64,000 nucleotides of DNA from the NCBI RefSeq assembly GCF_002368095.1, contig NZ_AP018227.1, positions 6,898,123-6,962,122 on the forward strand. The letters are read 5' to 3'. The DNA comes from Calothrix parasitica NIES-267 (GTDB lineage Bacteria; Cyanobacteriota; Cyanobacteriia; Cyanobacteriales; Nostocaceae). The notes beneath the pieces were generated by a model. It was not told the DNA's origin. It did no database searches and was given only the letters and a program-made list of their open reading frames with translations. Every line of letters begins with the position of its first letter. The stretch's first letter is position 1. The position numbers were made by a program, and so were the translations under genes. Positions 1 to 8,371 of this stretch are shown piece by piece.

Positions 1-32
1 AAATGAATTATCAAATTTTATCGCGCACCCCA

Positions 33-1331
33 TCAATATCGATAAACCTTTTCCATCTTCAATTTCTCAACCTCTAACCTTAATCTTTCGTTGTCAGTTC
101 TCAACTCAATATTATCTTCCTTAACCACCTCAATTTCACTCCTTTTATTCAAAGCATTATCAATAGCTAACTTCCGCATATCCAAGGAAAACCAACGCTG
201 ATAAGTTTGAGTATGCACCTGTACGCTATGACCTAAATTATCAGCAGCAGCTTTAATAGGAATCCCGAGAATATGCGCTCGAATAGCCCAAGCATGACGT
301 AAATCGTAGGGTTTAAAGTCTAATCCGATTTTACGAAACCACCAGCTAACTCTTTGAGTTAATCCGGTTATCTGTGCATAATTCTTTTTGTCTTTTTTAT
401 TAACTGCATCTACGAGCATTTGTGAATATTTAGGATTTCTTAAATCAAAATCTGCAATCCACTGTTTATATAAAGGTAATGCTTCTCTTTCCCCGGTTTT
501 ACAATCTCTATCTACCTTCCAGGTCATGTTTATATTATCTCGATCCAACCACCAGTCAACGTTAGGATTGATAAATAATTCTCGCGGACGCAAACCGTAT
601 ACTGCAAGCATCCCATATATCCAGCGCCATAGTTGCCAGGTATCTTTGACATCTTGATTTACTTGTTTCCCTCTGGTATCAAGGTAGTCTGCAAATTTGA
701 TAAATCCTGTAGATATTTCTGCATCTGTCGGTATTTTACGAGAATTATGTTCCGGCATTTTGGAATATTTTGATAAATCAATTTTGATATTAAATGTTTG
801 ACAAAATGCAGATATGGCTCTGGCTGCGTTATATTTTGCCCATTCTTTATCGATTTTTTCAATTGAATTTATCAGATTTTCAGGGGTTGCTAAATCAAAG
901 TGGTTTGTACATCGCTTGGTTCGAGAAAAATAATAAGAGAAAGTATGCTCGCTTTTAGTTGTACGTTTATGGGTTTTAAAATATTCTGTTTCAAATTTTT
1001 TCAGTAATTCACCAATAGTTTGAAAATCTTTTTTAGCTGCTTCATTTCCTAAATATTTATCATTCCATACAAAGCTTTTTCGAGCAATTAGTTTACCTAA
1101 CTCCTGGGCTTCCTCTTCAGCAGTTTTCAAACCATCTAAATTCGCAGGAATATTTAAACTAAGATTATATTGTTTTCTTCCCGTTCCTCTTGTATCTTTA
1201 TCTCCTGGTTTAATTGGTAAAGTAGCGCGTAATTGTAAACTACCATTTGATTCTCTAATTGTTACCTTTGTCTTTGCTGCTTTTAATCGCTGGTTTACTT
1301 TGTCTAACTGTAATAAAATATTTTCTTTCAT
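33..1331 (-). CDS. xisA: XisA-type tyrosine recombinase of nifD element 1
   Basis: This 432-residue protein is a site-specific tyrosine recombinase that should excise nifD element 1 during heterocyst differentiation. The catalytic core shows the first arginine in YGLRPRE (about 245), the box II motif PYDLRHAWAIRAH, the NLGHSVQVHTQTY segment and the nucleophile Tyr377. Box II reads Tyr-x-x-Arg where most family members have His-x-x-Arg, as I recall for XisA and XisC. A charged heptad-like helix (about 395-430) closes the protein and may mediate multimer contacts. It is homologous to the recombinases at 1752-3152 and 4108-5499 but lacks their extra N-terminal 35 residues or so. Assignment to XisA rests on the GGATTACTCCG border next to it. 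Confidence 0.85.
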   Translation of the reverse strand: MKENILLQLDKVNQRLKAAKTKVTIRESNGSLQLRATLPIKPGDKDTRGTGRKQYNLSLNIPANLDGLKTAEEEAQELGKLIARKSFVWNDKYLGNEAAKKDFQTIGELLKKFETEYFKTHKRTTKSEHTFSYYFSRTKRCTNHFDLATPENLINSIEKIDKEWAKYNAARAISAFCQTFNIKIDLSKYSKMPEHNSRKIPTDAEISTGFIKFADYLDTRGKQVNQDVKDTWQLWRWIYGMLAVYGLRPRELFINPNVDWWLDRDNINMTWKVDRDCKTGEREALPLYKQWIADFDLRNPKYSQMLVDAVNKKDKKNYAQITGLTQRVSWWFRKIGLDFKPYDLRHAWAIRAHILGIPIKAAADNLGHSVQVHTQTYQRWFSLDMRKLAIDNALNKRSEIEVVKEDNIELRTDNERLRLEVEKLKMEKVYRY

Positions 1332-1502
1332 AGATTAGTATTCAACTTGAAACCAATATTTATTAAACCTTAATCCTGAACAAGCATCGTTATATTAAAA
1401 ATAAGCTAAATTCTAAATTAAATATGTCATAAATAAACAATATTTAAGATTAACATTGCTTATTTATGACATTTGATACAAATTTATATCAAAGCATAAA
1501 AA

Positions 1503-1513
1503 GGATTACTCCG
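1503..1513 (+). other. attachment core of nifD element 1 (right copy)
   Basis: GGATTACTCCG matches the known XisA core exactly. It spans the codons Trp-Asp-Tyr-Ser-Gly that follow the FeMo-cofactor ligand His (His442 in Azotobacter numbering). The partner copy is outside the window. Confidence 0.85.
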
Positions 1514-1525
1514 GTCCTTATCACG
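1503..1525 (+). CDS. nifD: nifD micro-exon between two excision elements
   Basis: These 23 bases encode the conserved NifD stretch D-Y-S-G-P-Y-H with bordering partial codons. They are all of nifD left between the right border of nifD element 1 (1503-1513) and the left border of nifD element 2 (1518-1525). The frame continues exactly at 3264-3271: TAT CAC at 1519-1524 corresponds to TAT CAC at 3265-3270, 1,746 bp (582 codons) away. After both excisions the text reads [13 protein letters not shown], the expected NifD sequence. Confidence 0.85.
1518..1525 (+). other. attachment core, left copy, nifD element 2
   Basis: TTATCACG, repeated at 3264-3271. It lies only 4 bp beyond the core of nifD element 1. 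Confidence 0.75.
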
Positions 1526-1700
1526 TTCACAATATCTATGTAAAACTATTAATATATAGTCTCTTCAAGCTTTTGCTTTCATGTCTTATCTAACTATTAA
1601 CTATATTTAAACAATTAAATAATATAAAATTCAGTTAATACTACCAATTTCAAGAGGAAATTAATTAACTACTGTTTTACTAATTAGATGGGTAAAAAAT

Positions 1701-1747
1701 CGATACTTTATACCCGATTTTTACAAAAAATAAAGTATAAAGTATCG
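1701..1747 (-). terminator. hairpin downstream of the nifD-2 recombinase
   Basis: A perfect 13-bp inverted repeat (CGATACTTTATAC at 1701-1713 and its complement at 1735-1747) with a 21-base AT-rich loop sits 4 bp past the stop codon of the leftward recombinase gene. Read leftward it is followed by a T-rich run, so it probably ends that transcript. Confidence 0.6.
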
Positions 1748-1751
1748 GCAG

Positions 1752-3152
1752 CTAATTATTTGTATTAGATTTAGCTGCTAAAATTAATTGAGTATTTTCA
1801 AGCTTTAATTGGGCATTTTCCTGACGTAATTGAATGATTTCATATTTAAGCTTTTCTACTTGATTTGATTCTTGAAATGCTTCAGAGAAAGCTTTAATTC
1901 TGTTTTCAAACCCGAACCATTGCTGATAAACCTTTGTATGCATTTCTACAGAATGACCCAAATTATCAGCCGCTGCTTTAATTGGTATTCCTTGTAAATG
2001 TGCCCGAATGGCACAAGCATGACGTAAGTCGTAGGGCTTAAAATCAAAAGAATATCGGATAAAGCAATGTCCGATATTACTAACTTTGCTTTCTAAGTTT
2101 TTATAATCTGTGATATTTGAGCTATATTTTTTCAACAATTCAATATTTTCAATATTTTTGACATCAAATAATTCTACCCACTCAGGTACGAAGGGAAAAA
2201 CTTCTCTGTACCCAGTTTTATTTGATTCATGTACTTTAAAAGTACTGTGCTTATTTTCAGATGAGATTAACCAGTCTAAATCTGGTTGATTTATTATTTC
2301 TCTAGGACGTAAACCATAAATTACAAGTAATGCGTAAATTAATTTGATTCTTCTACAGCAGTCAAAGGTCATTTTATTAAATGATGCTGAATTCTCAGTG
2401 AATTCGCAAAATTTATTAAAAGTATCGATGATTTTTTCATCAGATGGAATATCTCTCTTTTTTTTAATAACTTTTAAAGCTAAATCCTTGAAAGTTATTT
2501 CAATCTCTAATATATTACTAATAATTGATGCTAACTTAATAAACTCTTGCCTCATGGCAGGTCTATCAATTTTTATAATAATTTTTCTCAAACTATTTTC
2601 ACTAATCACCTCATCATTTAAAAAGTACTTTTTAAACTTGGTTTTATACTTATAAAAAGTCCCTTCACTTTTATTTGTTCGTTTCCTGGTTTCAAAATAT
2701 TTTTTTTCAAAAATATCGTAAAATTCTCTGAAAGTAATTCCTTTATTTTTACTAGCTCTAATACCTAAATATTTATCGTTCCAAGTAAAAGTTTGACGAG
2801 CGATTAATTTTCCTAATTCATAAGCTTCTTCTTCACCGGTTTTTAAGCCATCAAAATTAGCAGGAATACCTAGGGATATAAAATATTGCTTTCTATTCCT
2901 ACCCTGTTTGTGAGTGTCACCCGGCTTTAAAGGTAGTGTAGCTCTAAGCTGGATACCACCTCCAATACAAAATAGTCTGACCTTGGCTTTACTGGATTTT
3001 AAACGTTGATTGATTTGCTCTAACTCTTGCTCAAATTTCATTTTGAAATGTTTTTCGGTTTCCTCTGTTACTCTCTGTCGTCCTACATAGGAACCATCAG
3101 AAGTGCTAGGGACTTCAAAATCACTAAAAATCTTACCCTGCATCTCTTGCAT
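1752..3152 (-). CDS. XisA-like tyrosine recombinase of nifD element 2
   Basis: A 466-residue tyrosine recombinase, presumed to excise nifD element 2. Visible motifs are VIYGLRPREI with the first catalytic Arg, PYDLRHACAIRAH (box II with Tyr in place of the usual His), NLGHSVEMHTKVY with nucleophile Tyr409, and a C-terminal leucine-rich coiled coil (about 430-455). The N-terminal 35 residues (FSDFEVPSTSDG motif) are shared with the recombinase at 4108-5499 and absent from that at 33-1331. So the two small-element enzymes are close paralogues, although their core sites differ (TTATCACG against TCCAAGGCA). The gene runs opposite to nifD and starts 112 bp from the right border. Confidence 0.85.
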   Translation of the reverse strand: MQEMQGKIFSDFEVPSTSDGSYVGRQRVTEETEKHFKMKFEQELEQINQRLKSSKAKVRLFCIGGGIQLRATLPLKPGDTHKQGRNRKQYFISLGIPANFDGLKTGEEEAYELGKLIARQTFTWNDKYLGIRASKNKGITFREFYDIFEKKYFETRKRTNKSEGTFYKYKTKFKKYFLNDEVISENSLRKIIIKIDRPAMRQEFIKLASIISNILEIEITFKDLALKVIKKKRDIPSDEKIIDTFNKFCEFTENSASFNKMTFDCCRRIKLIYALLVIYGLRPREIINQPDLDWLISSENKHSTFKVHESNKTGYREVFPFVPEWVELFDVKNIENIELLKKYSSNITDYKNLESKVSNIGHCFIRYSFDFKPYDLRHACAIRAHLQGIPIKAAADNLGHSVEMHTKVYQQWFGFENRIKAFSEAFQESNQVEKLKYEIIQLRQENAQLKLENTQLILAAKSNTNN

Positions 3153-3263
3153 TTATTTAACTACTTTTTAACTAAAAAACTGTTCTAAATAAACACTTTA
3201 TCACTACAGAATGTTCTATTTGAAACAGTTTAGGTTAAATAAATGGCTAAATCAATCGGATAA

Positions 3264-3271
3264 TTATCACG
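3264..3271 (+). other. attachment core, right copy, nifD element 2
   Basis: TTATCACG, matching 1518-1525, at the junction where NifD sequence resumes. Confidence 0.75.
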
Positions 3272-3411
3272 GTTATGATGGCTTCGCTATCTTTGCTCGT
3301 GACATGGATCTAGCAATTAACAACCCTTCCTGGAAATTGATTGGAACTCCTTGGAAGAAAGAAGAAGCTCCTGCTACTACTCAAGTTGCTAAAGCTAAAG
3401 CTGCTGCTTAA
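3264..3411 (+). CDS. nifD: nifD 3' segment (nitrogenase MoFe protein alpha chain, C-terminus)
   Basis: This segment encodes the last 48 or so residues of dinitrogenase alpha subunit: [14 protein letters not shown], then an alanine/lysine-rich tail. The residues upstream in the same frame (3211-3263) are element DNA and not NifD. The segment supplies part of the fold beneath the FeMo cofactor. The cofactor ligand His is encoded on the upstream part, outside the window. Translation of a full NifD requires excision of both nifD elements. nifK follows after 104 bp. Confidence 0.92.
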
Positions 3412-3417
3412 AGATTG

Positions 3418-3453
3418 AGGAAACAGGAAAGGGGGAATATCCCCCTGTTTCCT
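3418..3453 (+). promoter_or_regulatory. nifD-nifK intergenic stem-loop
   Basis: AGGAAACAGG and CCTGTTTCCT form a 10-bp stem, extended inside by GGGGG/CCCCC around a short loop. The hairpin lies 7 bp after the nifD stop and has no T-tract. It is therefore more likely an mRNA-processing or stabilising structure than a terminator. Confidence 0.6.
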
Positions 3454-3515
3454 ACTTCCCAACTTCCAGAAACCCACTAATTTTTACTTACTGCTAAGAG
3501 CTTGGAGAACACATA

Positions 3516-3786
3516 ATGCCACAGAATCCCGAACAGATTAAAGACCACGTAGAGCTATTCCATAATCCGGAATATCAAGAACTTTTTGAAGGTAAGAAAA
3601 AGTTTGAAGGTGGACACGACCCCGAAGAAGTTAAGAAAGTTGCTGAATGGACTAAATCTTGGGAATATCGTGAAAAGAACTTCGCTCGCGAAGCTTTGAC
3701 CGTTAACCCAGCAAAAGGTTGTCAGCCTTTAGGAGCTATCTACGCTGCTGCTGGTTTTGAAGGTACTTTACCTTTTGTCCAAGGCA
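3516..3786 (+). CDS. nifK: nifK segment A (nitrogenase MoFe protein beta chain, N-terminal part)
   Basis: The first about 90 codons of dinitrogenase beta subunit, starting at ATG 3516 behind GGAGA. P-cluster ligand Cys69 lies in [10 protein letters not shown]. NifK similarity stops after LPFVQG at the TCCAAGGCA repeat (3778-3786); the following residues up to the stop at 3815 come from element DNA. Joined to segments B and C at the repeats, the gene is 1,536 bp, or 511 residues, the normal length for cyanobacterial NifK. Beta and alpha chains form the MoFe protein. Confidence 0.93.
3778..3786 (+). other. attachment core, left copy, nifK element 1
   Basis: TCCAAGGCA, repeated at 5613-5621, spanning NifK codons Val-Gln-Gly. 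Confidence 0.78.
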
Positions 3787-4107
3787 TTAAATATATAATC
3801 CTGAAACACTTATAATCAGAAAGGATTTAATATGAATCGAGATGGCGGTTGCTTTAATCTTGCTTCTTAAATAACGTTTTTTTAACTATCCAATTATGTC
3901 AAAATGCTAATTAGTATATATAAAAATTGTTATTTAATTGCTTAATATTTGCTTAATTAAAATTGTAATTTTGACAACTTAATACAATTTATATTTTGTT
4001 TATTAAAAACACTTGTAAATATATTCAAAAATATCGAAGCTAAACTTAGGCTAATAATAAAAAGCAGGCTTAACAACCTGTTAATAACTACAAATATTGC
4101 TTTCAAA

Positions 4108-5499
4108 TTACTTCATCTGCATACTTAAACGTAGTCTGGTTAATTCTAATTCTAATTCTAGATTGGTTTTACGTAAAGCTGCGATTTCATTTCTTAGTTT
4201 ATCAATTTCATTAATATCCTCAAAGGTTTGATTAAATGCTGTACGTCTATTTTCTAAGCTAAACCACCGCTGGTAAGTCTTAGTATGTTCTTCAACTGTA
4301 TGACCTAAATTATCGGCAGCAGCTTTGATAGGAACTCCTTGTAATTGCGCTCTAATAGCACAAGCGTGACGTAAATCGTAAGGAACGAAAGGTATTTTAG
4401 TAGATGAAAAATACTTAGAGATAGCGCTAACTTTGTCAGTAAGCTGTCTCTCTGAATTCCACTGAGAAAATGACTTTAGTGCAATATATCCTTCAAAATC
4501 GTTTTTTATATCAAAAAGTTCAATCCACTCGGGTACAAACGGAAAAACTTCTCTATATCCAGTTTTGTTAGATTCATGGACTTTAAAAGTATTGTAATTA
4601 TTTTCAGATGACATTAACCAGTGTAAATCTGGATGATTAATTATTTCTCTAGGACGTAAACCATAAATAGCTAATAGTTTATAGATAAACTTCATCGCTC
4701 TATTTTTAGGTACTGTCTTACTACCATATCTAGATATTACTTTTATTCTTTCATCAAACAGCAAGATTGATTTAGCTATCACACTGTCACTAGGTATATC
4801 TCTTTGTTTTGGTTTTTGCTTTAATTTTAAATCATTAAAATTAGCTTCAATCTGTAATTCATTGCAAATAAAATCAACAGCCCTAATAGTCTTATTTCGG
4901 GTATATGGTTCTTGAGTAGATAATATTCTTTTCTTTAAAGTATCAGCATTTATGATTTCATCACCTATCAAAGCTTTATGAAATGAATATCGTAAGGAAT
5001 GGAAAGTATGCTCGCTTTTTAAAGTTTTCTTTCTCTTACTAAAGTATCTATCTTCCAACTGACTGTAAAATTCATCATAAGTAATATTTCTGCTTTTTAA
5101 AGCTTGTTGTCCTAAATATTTATCAGTCCACTGAAAAATGTGACGAGCCATTAATTTTCCTAACTGATGAGCTTCTTCTTCAGCTGTCTTTAGCCCGTCA
5201 AAACTAGCTGATATTCCTAAACTTATCTTGTATTGCTTCTTATCTTTACCTTGCTTGTGAGTATCACCAGGTTTAAGTGGAAGTGTAGCAACTAATTGTA
5301 TTGCTCCCCCCGTAACACTCAAAGTGACTTTAATCTTACTAGCCTTTAATCTCTGATTGACTTCGAGCAATTCCTCTGCAAATTTCATATCAAAATGTTT
5401 CTTTGTCTCGTCTGAGATATTCTTCATACCTCTATAAGTTCCATCAGAAGTGCTAGGAACTTCAAAATCGCTGAAAACTTTATCCTGTATCTCTTTCAC
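4108..5499 (-). CDS. XisA-like tyrosine recombinase of nifK element 1
   Basis: A 463-residue tyrosine recombinase with the same layout as that at 1752-3152: the shared N-terminal FSDFEVPSTSDGTY motif, LAIYGLRPREI with the first catalytic Arg, PYDLRHACAIRAQ with Tyr instead of His in box II, NLGHTVEEHTKTY with nucleophile Tyr409, and a C-terminal coiled coil. It should excise the 1.8-kb element from nifK. Transcription is leftward, and the start codon is 114 bp from the right border. High similarity to the nifD-2 enzyme suggests that one element arose from the other and moved to a new site. Confidence 0.86.
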   Translation of the reverse strand: MKEIQDKVFSDFEVPSTSDGTYRGMKNISDETKKHFDMKFAEELLEVNQRLKASKIKVTLSVTGGAIQLVATLPLKPGDTHKQGKDKKQYKISLGISASFDGLKTAEEEAHQLGKLMARHIFQWTDKYLGQQALKSRNITYDEFYSQLEDRYFSKRKKTLKSEHTFHSLRYSFHKALIGDEIINADTLKKRILSTQEPYTRNKTIRAVDFICNELQIEANFNDLKLKQKPKQRDIPSDSVIAKSILLFDERIKVISRYGSKTVPKNRAMKFIYKLLAIYGLRPREIINHPDLHWLMSSENNYNTFKVHESNKTGYREVFPFVPEWIELFDIKNDFEGYIALKSFSQWNSERQLTDKVSAISKYFSSTKIPFVPYDLRHACAIRAQLQGVPIKAAADNLGHTVEEHTKTYQRWFSLENRRTAFNQTFEDINEIDKLRNEIAALRKTNLELELELTRLRLSMQMK

Positions 5500-5612
5500 T
5501 GTTTTGGTTAAATATTGCTTAAAAAATAGAATGTTCTAGTTGAACTAACATTTATTAAAGTATGTTCGTAACAAACATTATAGGCTTTTTTAAGCTCTAA
5601 GTAGACCATAGT

Positions 5613-5621
5613 TCCAAGGCA
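5613..5621 (+). other. attachment core, right copy, nifK element 1
   Basis: TCCAAGGCA, matching 3778-3786. NifK sequence (G-S-Q-G-C) resumes here. Confidence 0.78.
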
Positions 5622-6634
5622 GCCAAGGATGTGTTGCGTATTTCCGTACTCACCTTACACGTCACTTCAAAGAGCCTTTCTCTGCTGTTTCTTCTTCAAT
5701 GACTGAAGATGCTGCGGTATTCGGTGGTTTGAAGAATATGATTGATGGCTTGACCAATGCTTATGAGCTTTACAAGCCTAAAATGATTGCCGTTTCCACT
5801 ACCTGTATGGCTGAGGTAATCGGTGATGACTTGGGTTCATTTATTGGTAATGCTAAAAACGAAGGTGGTATTCCCGAAGATTTACCCGTACCTTTCGCTC
5901 ACACCCCTAGCTTCGTAGGCTCTCATATTACCGGCTACGATAATATGATGAAGGGTATTCTTCAAAACCTTACTCAAGGTAAGAAGAAAGATAAAACCAA
6001 TGGCAAAATCAATATCATTCCTGGTTTTGATACCTACGTAGGTAATTTGCGCGAAGTTAAGCGTATTGCGAAGTTAATGGGTATTGACTATACCTTATTA
6101 GCTGATAACTCCGATTATGTTGATGCACCTAACGATGGTAAATTCAACATGTACCCCAAAGGTACAAAATTGGAAGATGCTGCTGATTCTTGCAATGCTG
6201 AAGCTACAATTTGCTTGCAAGCACATTCTACTCCTAAGACTCGCGAATATATCCAGAAAGAGTGGAAGCAAGCTACATCAGTTGTTCGCCCTTGGGGTAT
6301 TCGCGGAACTGATGAGTTCTTAATGAAACTCAGCGAATTAACTGGTAAGCCCATTCCTCAAGAGTTAGAAGAAGAGCGCGGTCGTGCTGTTGACGCTATG
6401 ACTGACTCTCACGCTTGGTTACACGGTAAGCGTTTTGCTATCTACGGCGACCCCGATTTAGTATACGGTATGACCAGTTTCTTGATGGAACTAGGTGCTG
6501 AACCCGTTCACGTTTTGGTTCACAACTCTAACAATGAGTTTAAAGCTGAAATCCAAGAGTTATGCTCCAGCAATGATTACGGCAAAGGTGCAACCTTCTG
6601 GCCTGGTAAAGACTTGTGGCACATGCGTTCTCTA
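5613..6634 (+). CDS. nifK: nifK segment B (beta chain, central part)
   Basis: The middle about 340 codons of NifK. It opens with [12 protein letters not shown]; the Cys is a P-cluster ligand. It continues through [10 protein letters not shown] and [15 protein letters not shown] with another P-cluster Cys, and ends at [10 protein letters not shown]. The ATG at 5699 is an internal Met of NifK and not a start. After 6634 the frame runs into element DNA and stops at 6697. No base changes breaking the frame are visible. Confidence 0.93.
6627..6634 (+). other. attachment core, left copy, nifK element 2
   Basis: GTTCTCTA, repeated at 28995-29002, spanning NifK codons Arg-Ser-Leu. Confidence 0.7.
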
Positions 6635-6696
6635 ATGTGTTGGCTATCAAGTCAAAAAAATCGAAAATTGTTGAGGGGTAAGGCTTTATTCAGTTA

Positions 6697-6725
6697 GAAA
6701 CCCGATTTTTTCAAACCGGGTTTCT
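6697..6725. terminator. GC-rich hairpin after the truncated nifK reading frame
   Basis: AGAAACCCG and CGGGTTTCT form a 9-bp stem around an AT-rich loop just inside the left end of nifK element 2. It could stop read-through of the broken nif transcript into the element. There is no T-tract, so this is tentative. 6726-6840 shows nothing else. Confidence 0.4.
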
Positions 6726-6840
6726 GGATAATCTTAATTTGTTAAGGAATAGGGAATAGTGTTTTAAATTTTTTAGTCAGAATGGTAGCTTACTATATAA
6801 TGAAGAGCCATTTTTATTTAATTTTTAATAAAATTCAGTA

Positions 6841-7005
6841 CTATGCTATGTCCTTTTTGGATGTAGCTTGATTGGATGTATTAATATCAGAAGATACAAT
6901 GGTTTTTTCCAAACATTTTTCTTGTGGCAATTGTGACGCTTGCCTTTGTTCAAATTCTAATACAGTACGACAGATTAATTGAGCTAAAGTTTCTGGTGTT
7001 GACAT
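6841..7005 (-). CDS. small hypothetical protein
   Basis: An unrecognised 54-residue reading frame starting MSTPETLAQLICRTV. The first half could form an amphipathic helix and the rest is polar. Longer forms starting upstream at 7047 add a hydrophobic stretch and are less convincing. No clear ribosome binding site is visible, so it may not be a gene. Confidence 0.3.
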   Translation of the reverse strand: MSTPETLAQLICRTVLEFEQRQASQLPQEKCLEKTIVSSDINTSNQATSKKDIA

Positions 7006-7318
7006 GATTATGAAACGATTATCAATAACTATGATAATTAGCTGCAATATAGATTCTGTTAACGGCGAACTTTTAAATATTTAGGCTTTTATACTTATTG
7101 TTTATAGTTGTAATTTTATGTCAAAAGTCGGAAATAAAAAACAATAAGTCACAATCAATATTGTCGCTAATAATAATAATGAATACTAAATCAGCTTGAT
7201 AAACAAAAAAAATATCCCAAAAGTAAAATATACTCCGAGATGATTGGCAAGCTATAGATTAGATTCACAAATTATCTAATAATCTTATAAGTTTATTATG
7301 AGATTTAACTATAAAAGG

Positions 7319-7465
7319 CTAAATTTGGCTAGCTTTTTCTACCGTTAAATACTCATATTGTATAGATTCTTCTATGGGACTCTTATTAGCATTAGCTAAA
7401 TTTGGCATCAAAAGTAGTATTAGTACACCAGCCATAATTGATAACCTAATTCTCAATTCCTTCAT
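7319..7465 (-). CDS. small secreted peptide, unknown function
   Basis: A 48-residue reading frame too short for most gene callers. It begins MKELRIRLSIMAGVLILLLM and has a typical signal peptide with a cleavage site near PNLANA-N. The mature part is about 24 mostly polar residues ending in ASQI. An AAGGAT box lies about 8 bases before the ATG. The signal peptide and ribosome binding site support a real gene. No family is recognised. Confidence 0.5.
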   Translation of the reverse strand: MKELRIRLSIMAGVLILLLMPNLANANKSPIEESIQYEYLTVEKASQI

Positions 7466-8084
7466 TGTAATATCCTTATTTTATTATTGGTGTTTATAAT
7501 TTTTTTTAAATTTGATTGCAAAAAGACTATCGTTTATAAATTTTAGCTATCGGTATGATTCTATGGATACATATTACACATGATAATCTGTGATTTATAA
7601 AAAACATGGATATTCGCAACTGCAAACAGTAATATCTACAAAATTATATTAATGTTTTAGTCTTATTATCTTTATATCATCATTATGATAAAAAAATCAC
7701 CTTTAAATGTTTAATTAATCTGAATAATATTTAAACTTTTGTTGAAGATAAAATGAATAAATGACTCTTTATAAGAACGCTAAAAAGAGTAATTCAAACA
7801 GCGAATAAATACGTAATATTTTTTATAATCTATGACACTTTTTAGATTTACATCGATTCTTTGAGTAAATTAAAATAGCTTCTATAAGTAATTCAACGGG
7901 TATAATATCTTTTTATTATTACTATCTTAATCAAGATATCTTGTTTCCAAAGCCAACAAATAAATCTATTTTCATTTTCTACTCCCTACTGTGATGTTTG
8001 ATTTATCGTCTTTTATCGACTTGTAGACAAAATTAATATATGCTCGCATTTACGTTAGTTTCGTTAGGGTAATTTTTGTGTTCA

Positions 8085-8192
8085 GGATTACTCCCTTCCC
8101 GGTAGAAGATTTCTTATCAAGTAGGTTGGGTTAAACGGAGTGAAACCCAACCTACAATCTTTCGGTAATCTTAGAGCAGAATGGGAGCATGA
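8085..8192 (+). repeat. dispersed intergenic repeat, copy 1
   Basis: About 105 bp running from TACTCCCTTCCC to GAATGGGAGCATGA, with internal AGGTTGGGTT/AACCCAACCT complementarity. A closely similar copy in the same orientation lies at 27250-27360, near the other end of nifK element 2. Confidence 0.7.
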
Positions 8193-8262
8193 CTACAAAT
8201 TATGAATGTCAACTACAAAAGGGCAGATAATATACAGTAGATTTTATCTAAGTGAAGTACAC

Positions 8263-8371
8263 CTAGTGGTCTGTCCCATAAAAATTGATGGGTTAGGTTA
8301 GAGAGGGGGTAGAGGGGGGAGAAAAAAATTATTTTTTATTCACCCATCAAAACTTGTGGACAGACCACTAG
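8263..8371. repeat. palindromic MITE-like element (CTAG-ended)
   Basis: The ends CTAGTGGTCTGTCC and GGACAGACCACTAG are perfect inverted repeats, followed inward by a second complementary block (TGATGGGT/ACCCATCA). There is no coding capacity. The same termini occur at 12269-12404 and in the nifE element around 53755-54102. Confidence 0.75.

Larger units (their letters stand above)
1..1513. mobile_element. nifD element 1 (right part only)
   Basis: The stretch ends at GGATTACTCCG (1503-1513), the 11-bp core known for the XisA-excised nifD element of Anabaena. The bases before the core do not encode NifD, while those after it do (Asp-Tyr-Ser-Gly-Pro-Tyr-His). The element therefore enters from the left edge and its other border, with the upstream part of nifD, lies outside the window. 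The recombinase gene at 33-1331 starts 172 bp inside the border. The region 1332-1502 is AT-rich and shows no gene. Confidence 0.85.
1518..3263. mobile_element. nifD element 2, minimal recombinase-only element
   Basis: The element is flanked by the 8-bp direct repeats TTATCACG at 1518-1525 and 3264-3271. Removing one repeat and the 1,746 bp between restores the NifD frame. The only gene inside is the 1,401-bp tyrosine recombinase, with 112 bp between its start codon and the right border and about 234 bp on the left side. This is close to the smallest autonomous excision element possible. Borders are inferred from the restored reading frame. Confidence 0.85.
3778..5612. mobile_element. nifK element 1, minimal recombinase-only element
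   Basis: Flanked by the 9-bp direct repeats TCCAAGGCA at 3778-3786 and 5613-5621. Removing 1,835 bp joins GTC-CAA-GGC to AGC-CAA-GGA-TGT and restores V-Q-G-S-Q-G-C, the NifK segment that carries a P-cluster cysteine. The only gene inside is the tyrosine recombinase at 4108-5499. The AT-rich left end (3816-4107) shows no gene. Confidence 0.88.

Noticed and set aside
3211-3263. Start codon for a small protein ending in NifD-like sequence
   Set aside because: The residues before 3264 have no NifD similarity; they are the right end of nifD element 2 read in frame.
5699-6697. Open frame starting [10 protein letters not shown] as a separate gene
   Set aside because: This Met is internal to NifK; coding similarity starts upstream at 5613, so it is nifK segment B and the tail after 6634 is element DNA.
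8085-8095. GGATTACTCCC resembles the XisA core GGATTACTCCG
   Set aside because: It differs at the last base, lies in a dispersed repeat and not in nif coding sequence, and has no partner that would restore a gene.
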